Source: an uncultured Prevotellaceae bacterium
Lineage (GTDB): Bacteria; Bacteroidota; Bacteroidia; Bacteroidales; Bacteroidaceae
Length of the DNA: 12,792 nt
NCBI GenBank assembly: GCA_946408305.1
Contig: CAMJRQ010000007.1
Coordinates: 1-12,792 of the forward strand
Direction of reading: 5' to 3'
The notes under the pieces are model-generated. The model was not told the origin of the DNA and made no database searches. It saw only the letters and a program-made list of their open reading frames with translations. Numbering within the stretch: position 1 is the first letter of the stretch; each line of letters opens with the position of its first letter. Positions 6,737 through 12,792 of the stretch are shown piece after piece. Both the position numbers and the translations under genes were made by a program.

Positions 6737-6786
6737 TCGCGAGGAAAGGAAATTTTTGTTTTAAAACTTTAAATTCTTTAAGGAAT

Positions 6787-9114
6787 ATGGCAACAAGACG
6801 TACCTACGGATGGCACCGCCTCGTGTGTCTCCTTTTTTCGCTCCTGCTCCTGCCGGCCGGCGCGGCCTATGCCTGGGAGCCCGACGAATACTGGGTTCAC
6901 GAATCCTATGCCGACCAGGAGGGCGAGGTCTATCTCTGCTTCGCCTGCGAGGAATGCGGCGCCCGCTATGGCGAGTCGCAGGAGTATGACCCGTTTACGG
7001 AGTATGCCTCCGATATATGGTCGGACATCGAGGGCAACCTGATGGAGAATTTCTGCGACGACTGCGGCTACTGCAGCGAGAACGGCAACGATGAATGCTA
7101 CACGAGGCATCACTGCGCCGACTGCGGAGCCTGCTTGGACGATGACGAGAGTCACGACTTAGGACTCGGATTCCGCACCTGCGACAGTTGCTGGGATAAA
7201 CTCGCGGATGAGTATCCAGAATACTTCTGCTACTACTGCCGCGAGGCGTTCCGGCATGGAGCACAGGAGTGCGGCTGCACCGACATGGTGCCGTGGCACT
7301 GCACTGACTGCTCCGACTTGCAATGCGAGAACTGCGGTGGCTGCATCATCGCGGGCGGCGAGGAGACCTATCTGGCCGAAAACGCCTGCATGGAGCACGC
7401 CATCTGCGGCATCTGTCTGGAGAACGACCTGGGCGAGGACGGCATCCACTGCCCCGAATGCCACAACTGCGACCAGGAGATATGCACCGAATGTGGCCTC
7501 TGCGAGGGCTGCTATCAGGACCAGGAACACTGCCCCGAATGTGACTTCTGTTTCGGCTACGGCAACGACATCCAGTGGTGCCCGCAGGACGGCGAGCACT
7601 GCATCCACTGCTGCGAGGACAACGGCTGGCTCTGTGAGGAGTGTGGCGAATGTGCCGAGGGCTCCGGCAAGGCAATTTGCGACGATTGCGGCCTCTGCGA
7701 GGAATGTTGCCTGGCCAAGAGCGAAGACGAGGGGTGCACCCACGGATACTGCGTCGAGGGTTCCGACTTCCTGGACCACGTCTGCCCCGAATGCCAGCAA
7801 TGTCCCGACGACAACGAGTGTCCCGACTGCGGCCTCTGCGAGGATTGCCAGGCCGACTACCACTGCGAGCACGAGCTGTGCCCCGAGGGTAGCGATTGGG
7901 ACAACCACCTCTGCTCCGACTGCGGCGACTGCTTCGAGGAGGACGAGCTCTGCGAATACTGCGGCAAGTGTGAGAGCTGTGCCGACGGCTACCACTGCGA
8001 GCACGGCTACTGCCCCGACGACGGCTCGTTCGAGGACGACGGCGACCACTTCATCTGCATGCAGTGTGACGACTGCTTCGAGGGGAGCGAGCGCTGCGAC
8101 GACTGCGAGCTCTGCCTCACCTGCTGCGCTGCCAACACCGAGAGCCTGGGCTGCGAGCACGAGCTCTGCGTGGAGAGCACCGAGTTTGCCGAACACTGGT
8201 GCTACCAGGACGAGCAGTGCCTCGAGAAGTGCAGCCACAATGCCGACTGCGCCCACAGCAACGTGAGCACCGAATGGGAGAGCAACGGCTCGGCCCACTG
8301 GCACGTCTGCCGCGACTGCGACGCAGCCGTCGACAAGGCCGTCCACACCGAAGGCGAGCCCGTCACCCTCACCGAGCCCAATACCGAACGGCGGCAGAAC
8401 GGCTCGGCCAGCATCTCGTGCGCCGTCTGCAACCAATACCTGAGCACCGTCGCGATACCCTACGTGCCCGTTCCCGAGGACGGCTCGCCCTACATCCTGA
8501 GCCAGCCCCAGGACTACGAAGGCAAGGTGAGCGACGCTGTGAAGGAAGGCATCTACCGATACGCCACCTTCAAGGTGCGCGCCGGTGGAGCGGGCCTGAC
8601 GTATCAGTGGTATAGACGGAAAGGCACGAAAGTGCTCAAACTCCAGGATGGCGGCGACCGCTTCACCTCCGTCACGGGCAAGGCCGACGTGTCTGGAGCC
8701 ACCACGGCCACGCTGACCGTTGCAGTGGAGTGCGACGCCTGCTACGAGGAATATCTCTTCTACTGCGTCGTCAGCAATGCCAGCGGCTACGTCATCACCC
8801 AAGCTGCCAAGATGGCTGCCCAGCACGTCTTCAATATGTATGTGGGGGATGATTGGTTCGACGATAGCTACGGAGCCACACCAGATAAGCACTACCTTGT
8901 TTGCATCGGCGACGGCTGCACCGAAGTGAAGAAGGCCTCGAAACACCGCTACGGCGAATGGACGCTCATCCGCGCCGCCACCGACACGCAGACCGGACTG
9001 CTCGAGCAGAAGTGTATGGACTGCCTGGCCAAGAACTCCGTGGTGATACCCAAGGTGGAGCCCGGTCACACGCACACGTTCAACCAACCGCGCTACGACG
9101 ACGTGAACCACTAG
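6787..9114 (+). CDS. Secreted Cys-rich repeat protein, N-terminal part (ends at in-frame TAG)
   Basis: I recognise no named family for the N-terminal region. Residues 1-29 are a signal peptide (cut likely after AYA). Residues 51-488 hold about 80 cysteines in 438 residues and far more Asp/Glu than Lys/Arg. From 283 to 471 there are four tandem units with the spacing C-x2-C-x2-C-x(5-8)-C-x2-C-x2-C-x2-C(C)-x(5-8)-C-x-H-x2-C-x(10-14), starting at Cys283, 333, 376 and 424; looser CxxCxxC clusters precede them. Residues about 565-675 look like a bacterial Ig-like domain (LTYQWYRRKG, CVVSNASG). Then come Cys-pair modules of the HRYGEWTLIR...KCMDC type. The spacing suits zinc or iron binding, or disulfides outside the cell. 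The frame continues past the TAG, so this is probably the first half of one 1605-residue protein. Confidence 0.85.
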   Translation: MATRRTYGWHRLVCLLFSLLLLPAGAAYAWEPDEYWVHESYADQEGEVYLCFACEECGARYGESQEYDPFTEYASDIWSDIEGNLMENFCDDCGYCSENGNDECYTRHHCADCGACLDDDESHDLGLGFRTCDSCWDKLADEYPEYFCYYCREAFRHGAQECGCTDMVPWHCTDCSDLQCENCGGCIIAGGEETYLAENACMEHAICGICLENDLGEDGIHCPECHNCDQEICTECGLCEGCYQDQEHCPECDFCFGYGNDIQWCPQDGEHCIHCCEDNGWLCEECGECAEGSGKAICDDCGLCEECCLAKSEDEGCTHGYCVEGSDFLDHVCPECQQCPDDNECPDCGLCEDCQADYHCEHELCPEGSDWDNHLCSDCGDCFEEDELCEYCGKCESCADGYHCEHGYCPDDGSFEDDGDHFICMQCDDCFEGSERCDDCELCLTCCAANTESLGCEHELCVESTEFAEHWCYQDEQCLEKCSHNADCAHSNVSTEWESNGSAHWHVCRDCDAAVDKAVHTEGEPVTLTEPNTERRQNGSASISCAVCNQYLSTVAIPYVPVPEDGSPYILSQPQDYEGKVSDAVKEGIYRYATFKVRAGGAGLTYQWYRRKGTKVLKLQDGGDRFTSVTGKADVSGATTATLTVAVECDACYEEYLFYCVVSNASGYVITQAAKMAAQHVFNMYVGDDWFDDSYGATPDKHYLVCIGDGCTEVKKASKHRYGEWTLIRAATDTQTGLLEQKCMDCLAKNSVVIPKVEPGHTHTFNQPRYDDVNH
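9112..9114 (+). other. In-frame TAG splitting the Cys-rich gene, probably a former Trp codon
   Basis: The frame before (6787-9111) and after (9115-11601) is the same and stays open for 829 codons beyond the TAG. The context reads VNH-stop-FACRC. Internal relatives of this motif are AHWHVCRDC (residues 503-511), CHYFRCKSC and MWHRCLVC, so Trp (or Tyr) is expected here, and TGG to TAG needs one transition. The seven other visible stop codons in the window are TGA (four) and TAA (three); none is TAG. Confidence 0.85.
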
Positions 9115-9132
9115 TTCGCCTGCCGCTGCGGA

Positions 9133-11604
9133 GTGGTGAGCACCGAGGCCCGCGAGGCTCATCGCATGGACAAGACGGTGGTGACGCTCGAACCCACCGA
9201 GAAGCGCACCGGCCGCAAGGACGTCAGCTGCACGAAGTGCGGCTACACCAAGACCGAAACCATCGACAAGCTTCCGCACACCCACGTATGGTACACGCTG
9301 GACAGCCCCAACATGTGGGTATGGCAGAACGGCATTCAAGTGCCCAACCCCAAGTTCTGGGGAAGCTATGGCGACTGCCACTACTTCCGCTGCAAGTCGT
9401 GCGATGCCGTGAAGAAGGAGAACCACTCGTGGGAATTCTGGACGGTGAGTGCCGGCCCGACGGCTGACAACACGGGAGCCATGTGGCACAGATGTCTCGT
9501 CTGCTACTACAGCGAATACAAGACCTTCCCGCAGGGCACCTACCCCATCCTGACGATAGGCGCCAAGACCGACAAGGCCTATGCCAAGCCCGGCGAGAAG
9601 GTGACCATTACCTACGACGCCAAAGCTGCGCAGTATGGCTTTGAAGACGAGAAGTACGCATACCCCGTTAAGCTCAAGGAGTGGCACGACCTCCGTTCCT
9701 GGGACGGCTCCGATAAGATTCCCTATGGCAAGGAGTGGATAGATGTCCCGCGCTTGACATTCGCCAATGCCACGGCCCAGACAACCACCTTCACCATGCC
9801 CAACGGGCCTGCAACCGTGGTATCCGAGGTGGAGAAGTGCACGCACAGCCGTTACGGACTGGGCGAGCAGATGGAGCCCACCTGCACCCTCTACGGGCAA
9901 ACGCCCAGCCGGGTTTGTCTGGACTGCGGCACGGTGCTCATCCCCGGTGACCCCATCGCTCCGCTGGGCCACGACCCGTCGGCCACACCCATCGCCGGCA
10001 CCACCATCGTGAACTACTGCACGGTGAGCTATGACAATCAACCACCCCACCCCAACCCCGAGAACCATGGCTACGATGGCGACCATCTCTGCAACCGTTG
10101 CGGCAAGACGGTGAAGGGAAAGAACGTTCCCCTCAATCATGGTTGCAGACATGTGAGTGCTGGTAACGTAAGAGTCTTGATCGACTACCACGAGGAGAAC
10201 GCGGTGAATGAGACCTGTACGAAGGACGGCTACTTCCCCGACCTCGTCTGCGACTATTGCGGAAAAGTGGCCACCAAGGGACATAAGACCGAGCGCACCG
10301 GCCACGAATGGGGCGAATGGGAGGTGGTCCGCGAAGCCTCGAAGACGACGAAGGGACTGGAGAAGCGCGTCTGCATCTACGACGAGAACCACCAAGAGAC
10401 GCGCGCCACCGAATACAGCGGCCCGGACCACCGTCTGAAGGCCGACAAGACGAAGCTCGTATTCCGCTTCACCAACGGCGAGACCGTTGCCTCGCAGACC
10501 ATCACCTTCACCTCCCAGGGCCGCAACCGAGTCCTCAGCATCGACGACGCCGAGATGGGCGGTCCTGGCAACCAACTGAGCGTCGATGGCCTGAAGCTGA
10601 CGATTAAGGTGAGCCCGCAGTATCTGGACGAGCTACTTGAGGTGCCAGCCGAGCAGCGTGTGGGACGCCTGATTTCCGTCGATACCGAGGACGGTGTCGT
10701 CGATGACTTCACGGCTCCGGAATTCACCTATTCCGTGCAGGTAGTCAAGTCGTCGCACAACCTGATTCTGCCCAATACCGTCTACATCGGACGCCCCGGA
10801 CGCAAGTTCATGTCGCCCCAGCTGATGAAGGCCGGAGGCAAGATGTTCAAGCCCACGGTGGCCAACGTGAAGGTCAGGTGGACATCCTCGGACAACCGCG
10901 TCGCCACCGTCAATCCAGAGACCGGCGAGGTGACACCTCTCTCGGCCGGCGACGTGAAGATCTACGCCAACTTCGAGGGCGACCGCTTCTACAAGTCCGA
11001 GAAGGTGTACTATCAGATGAAGGTCATCGGCGAGCAAGAGTTTGCCGGCAGCCTCTGGCAGATTTACAAAGACCCGCGGTCCGGCACGCAAGTCACCTCC
11101 GGCCCCACGGCCCACACGCTGAAGCTCGCCCCCTCGAAGAAGACGGCAGGAAATGTGGATGTCAGCTTCGGATCCATCACGCTGGCCCAGACGAAAGACA
11201 AGCTCAGCCCCTTCACCGTCGCGGGTGTCGGTGTGCAAGACAATGCCGACGGAAAGGTCTACTACGAGCTACCCATCGCTCAGACGTTGCGGATAGGGAC
11301 ATTCGACGGCTTAGCCATAGCGAAAGCCACGACACGCGGATGGCAGGGCACGCCCACGGGCTTCCCCCTGATGGTGCTCAACCTGACGGTCGGCAACAAG
11401 GACAACATCCTCATCTTCGCTCCCGAAGGCCGGACTCAGCAGGAGGTTCTGACCCTGATCAGGGAAATGGAGACGGGCCTGAACGAGGTGACAACGGACA
11501 ACGGACAACAGACAACCGACATCTACGACCTCCAGGGCCGCAAGCTGGAGCACATCACCCAGCCCGGCATCTACATCGAGGGACGTAAGAAGACGAAGAA
11601 GTAA
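9133..11604 (+). CDS. Secreted Cys-rich protein, C-terminal part (downstream of in-frame TAG)
   Basis: This is the continuation of the frame from 6787. It has no signal peptide, so if translated alone from GTG 9133 or ATG 9166 it would not be exported. It begins with Cys-pair modules (KDVSCTKCGYTKTETI, DGYFPDLVCDYCGK, GHEWGEWEVVREASKTTKGL) of a kind widespread in large surface proteins of gut bacteria. A Big2-like Ig domain lies near nucleotides 10750-11025 (VRWTSSDNRVATVNPETGEV). Next is a beta-rich stretch (about 11040-11430), possibly calycin-like, uncertain. The end, TDIYDLQGRKL...PGIYIEGRK, resembles the short C-terminal tails on exported Bacteroidales proteins, sometimes linked to type IX secretion. 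The protein is probably surface-displayed or secreted when whole. The intact tail and clean frame argue that any inactivation is recent. It ends in TAA, 22 bases before a strong terminator. Confidence 0.82.
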   Translation: MVSTEAREAHRMDKTVVTLEPTEKRTGRKDVSCTKCGYTKTETIDKLPHTHVWYTLDSPNMWVWQNGIQVPNPKFWGSYGDCHYFRCKSCDAVKKENHSWEFWTVSAGPTADNTGAMWHRCLVCYYSEYKTFPQGTYPILTIGAKTDKAYAKPGEKVTITYDAKAAQYGFEDEKYAYPVKLKEWHDLRSWDGSDKIPYGKEWIDVPRLTFANATAQTTTFTMPNGPATVVSEVEKCTHSRYGLGEQMEPTCTLYGQTPSRVCLDCGTVLIPGDPIAPLGHDPSATPIAGTTIVNYCTVSYDNQPPHPNPENHGYDGDHLCNRCGKTVKGKNVPLNHGCRHVSAGNVRVLIDYHEENAVNETCTKDGYFPDLVCDYCGKVATKGHKTERTGHEWGEWEVVREASKTTKGLEKRVCIYDENHQETRATEYSGPDHRLKADKTKLVFRFTNGETVASQTITFTSQGRNRVLSIDDAEMGGPGNQLSVDGLKLTIKVSPQYLDELLEVPAEQRVGRLISVDTEDGVVDDFTAPEFTYSVQVVKSSHNLILPNTVYIGRPGRKFMSPQLMKAGGKMFKPTVANVKVRWTSSDNRVATVNPETGEVTPLSAGDVKIYANFEGDRFYKSEKVYYQMKVIGEQEFAGSLWQIYKDPRSGTQVTSGPTAHTLKLAPSKKTAGNVDVSFGSITLAQTKDKLSPFTVAGVGVQDNADGKVYYELPIAQTLRIGTFDGLAIAKATTRGWQGTPTGFPLMVLNLTVGNKDNILIFAPEGRTQQEVLTLIREMETGLNEVTTDNGQQTTDIYDLQGRKLEHITQPGIYIEGRKKTKK

Positions 11605-11626
11605 ATCCATCGCGTCTGTCGCATAG

Positions 11627-11668
11627 GGGAGGGGAGTGGCACCGGATGCCGCTCCCCTCCCTCTTGTT
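11627..11668 (+). terminator. Strong intrinsic terminator of the Cys-rich gene
   Basis: The arms 11627-11641 and 11647-11661 pair over 15 positions (one T/G wobble at 11637/11651) around the loop CCGGA. TCTTGTT follows; it is T-rich but not a pure T run. It lies 22 bases past the TAA. Confidence 0.8.
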
Positions 11669-11675
11669 ATCCCCG

Positions 11676-11774
11676 CCGAAACGGTGCGTTACGTGGGTCG
11701 TTACACCGTGGTGTAATCGTTTTACACCGTGATGTAAAAGTTTTACACCGCAGTGTAAAAAGTGTGTAAAAGCA
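11676..11774. repeat. Palindrome array, copy 2 of the 99-bp direct repeat
   Basis: The same three palindromes as copy 1 occur at 11701-11716, 11720-11739 and 11741-11760, again centred every 21 bases, offset 5122 bases from copy 1. Unit 2 here has a C/A mismatch, while unit 3 is improved to TTTTACAC-CGCA-GTGTAAAA. The array ends 109 bases before the leuA -33 element. It is in the same orientation as copy 1. Confidence 0.93.
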
Positions 11775-11801
11775 TCGTGTGACTTTCTCCCCTCATTAGA
11801 G

Positions 11802-11899
11802 AAAACCAAAGCAAACTTTGCTTTTCTGCTCGTAACTCTGGCTTCGCCGAAGTTACTCCCGCTCGATAAAATCAAAGCGAGGCTTTGCTTTTCTGCTCG
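11802..11899. repeat. Duplicated hairpin segment upstream of leuA
   Basis: Segment A (11802-11832) and segment B (11868-11899) align over about 31 bases and share the exact 17-mer CTTTGCTTTTCTGCTCG (11816-11832 and 11883-11899). Each has a small hairpin (AAAGCAAA-C-TTTGCTTT; CAAAGC-GAG-GCTTTG). After A comes GTAACT...AGTTAC (11832-11837 with 11852-11857 region) and a decayed -7 box, TAACTCTG. After B comes the true TAACTTTG. It looks like a tandem duplication of the promoter region, one copy of which has decayed. Confidence 0.75.
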
Positions 11900-11915
11900 C
11901 TTATTCGTAACTTTG
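11884..11915 (+). promoter_or_regulatory. Bacteroidetes-type promoter of leuA
   Basis: TTTG (11884-11887), a 20-base spacer and TAACTTTG (11908-11915) match the consensus, with the same -7 box and spacer as the leuB promoter. The leader to the ATG at 11955 is about 32 bases long. Confidence 0.85.
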
Positions 11916-11954
11916 CAGCCGAAAATAGAAATAGATTGTAACCAAACGAGAAAA

Positions 11955-12792
11955 ATGAGCGACAGATTGTTTATCTTCGACACCACGCTGCGCGATGGCG
12001 AGCAGGTGCCGGGTTGTCAGCTGAACACAGTAGAAAAGATACAGGTGGCCCGCCAGCTGGAGGCGCTGGGCGTGGATGTCATAGAGGCCGGATTCCCCAT
12101 CTCGAGCCCGGGCGACTTCAATTCGGTGATTGAAATCAGCAAGGCCGTGACGTGGCCCACCATCTGCGCGCTGACTCGCGCCGTGGAGAAAGACATCGAC
12201 GTGGCAGCCGAGGCCCTGAAGTATGCCAAGCACAAGCGCATCCACACCGGCATCGGCACCAGCGAGAGCCACATCCGATACAAGTTCAACTCGACGCCCG
12301 AGAAAATCATCGAGCGCGCCGTGGCTGCCGTGAAGTATGCCAAGCGCTACGTGGAGGACGTGGAGTTCTATGCCGAGGACGCCGGACGCACCGACAACGA
12401 ATACCTGGCTCGCGTCATCGAGGCCGTCACGAAGGCCGGAGCCACCGTCTGCAACATACCCGACACAACCGGATTCCGCGTGCCCAACGAGTATTTCGAG
12501 AAGATAAAGTACCTCTACGAGCACGTCGACGCCTTTGCCGCCGGCAAGAGCATCCTCTCCACCCACTGCCACAACGACCTGGGCATGGCCACGGCCAACA
12601 CCGTGGCCGGCGTGCTGGCCGGAGCGCGGCAGGTGGAGGTGACCATCAATGGCATCGGTGAGCGGGCTGGCAACACCAGCCTGGAGGAGGTGACGATGAT
12701 CTTCAAGACCCACCCCGACCTGGGCATCGAGACCAACATCAACACCACCAAGATTTATCCCACGAGCCGCATGGTGTCGAGCCTGATGAACA
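11955..12792 (+). CDS. leuA: 2-Isopropylmalate synthase, 3'-truncated by window edge
   Basis: LeuA condenses acetyl-CoA with 2-ketoisovalerate, the first committed step of leucine synthesis, in the cytoplasm. 279 codons are visible with no stop, covering most of the catalytic TIM barrel of the HMGL-like family. [13 protein letters not shown] (8-20) is the family's first signature, with metal-binding Asp14 after Arg13. [20 protein letters not shown] contains the metal-binding His204 and His206. [15 protein letters not shown] holds Asn240, the expected fourth ligand. [17 protein letters not shown] is typical of isopropylmalate synthases rather than citramalate or homocitrate synthases. The C-terminal leucine-feedback domain lies outside the window, so CimA is not fully excluded. 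It sits 33 bases downstream of its promoter's estimated start site. leuC and leuD may follow beyond the edge. Confidence 0.92.
   Translation, partial: MSDRLFIFDTTLRDGEQVPGCQLNTVEKIQVARQLEALGVDVIEAGFPISSPGDFNSVIEISKAVTWPTICALTRAVEKDIDVAAEALKYAKHKRIHTGIGTSESHIRYKFNSTPEKIIERAVAAVKYAKRYVEDVEFYAEDAGRTDNEYLARVIEAVTKAGATVCNIPDTTGFRVPNEYFEKIKYLYEHVDAFAAGKSILSTHCHNDLGMATANTVAGVLAGARQVEVTINGIGERAGNTSLEEVTMIFKTHPDLGIETNINTTKIYPTSRMVSSLMN

Larger units (their letters stand above)
6421..6786. other. 366-base divergent intergenic region, leuB / Cys-rich gene
   Basis: No gene is seen. From left to right it holds the leuB promoter (6461-6492), a nested palindrome (6518-6544), repeat array copy 1 (6554-6652), a + strand terminator-like hairpin (6647-6673), and a promoter region for the Cys-rich gene (6721-6736) followed by an AT-rich leader. 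Confidence 0.85.
11605..11954. other. 350-base intergenic region, Cys-rich gene / leuA
   Basis: No gene is seen. It contains the terminator of the Cys-rich gene (11627-11668), repeat array copy 2 (11676-11774), a duplicated hairpin-rich segment (11802-11899) and the leuA promoter (11884-11915). I see no leucine-rich leader peptide or attenuator between the promoter and leuA. Confidence 0.85.

Noticed and set aside
6780..6785. AAGGAA as a ribosome binding site for the Cys-rich gene
   Set aside because: Only one base separates it from the ATG, and Bacteroidetes seldom use Shine-Dalgarno pairing.
7159..10575. A 1138-codon open frame antisense to the Cys-rich gene
   Set aside because: It is codon-aligned with the real gene. 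Stops on that strand need TTA, CTA or TCA codons in the sense frame, which this GC-biased gene avoids. Its product is a low-complexity Val/Ala/Gly string with no domain.

Overview
The window looks like a chromosomal segment of a fairly GC-rich member of the Bacteroidales, probably Prevotellaceae-like. Four of the six probable promoters I found carry a clear Bacteroidetes-type core (TAnnTTTG with an upstream TTTG/TTG element); the other two show the -7 box but a weak or absent -33 element. Start codons lack Shine-Dalgarno sequences, secreted proteins have Bacteroidetes-style signal peptides, and the large secreted protein ends in a GRKL...PGIYIEGRK-type C-terminal tail of the kind seen on many Bacteroidales exported proteins. 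Family-level placement is inference.

Layout. Positions 1-978 hold the 3' two-thirds or so of hisS (+), convergent with a small secreted TPR protein (996-1820, -). A 604-base intergenic region (1821-2424) carries the TPR promoter, two + strand intrinsic terminators, a heptamer repeat, a degenerate palindrome array and a promoter for the next unit. A compact + strand unit follows (2425-5372): a secreted M14-type zinc carboxypeptidase-like protein, a secreted clan GH-A glycoside hydrolase-like protein, and a small nucleotidyltransferase-fold protein. The last overlaps the 3' end of leuB (5356-6420, -), and a very strong inverted repeat lies inside its coding sequence.

From leuB to leuA (start at 11955, + strand, runs off the end) lies the most unusual part. 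A 4.8-kb reading frame (6787-11604) encodes a secreted, very acidic protein with about 80 cysteines in its N-terminal 440-residue region, then Ig-like, Cys-pair and Big2-like modules and a C-terminal tail. One in-frame TAG (9112-9114) splits it into a 775-residue part and a further 829 codons. On either side of this gene is a 99-bp direct repeat (6554-6652 and 11676-11774; 92/99 identical, all seven differences transitions). Each copy has three palindromes spaced exactly 21 bp. Taking out one repeat-to-repeat unit (5122 bp) would leave leuB and leuA as a simple divergent pair sharing one array, so the Cys-rich gene may be an insertion into a leucine-biosynthesis locus.

leuB and leuA belong to the same pathway and may share regulation. 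The peptidase and glycosidase probably act on exported or envelope substrates. The function of the Cys-rich protein cannot be named from sequence; metal binding or disulfide-stabilised surface structure are the reasonable guesses.
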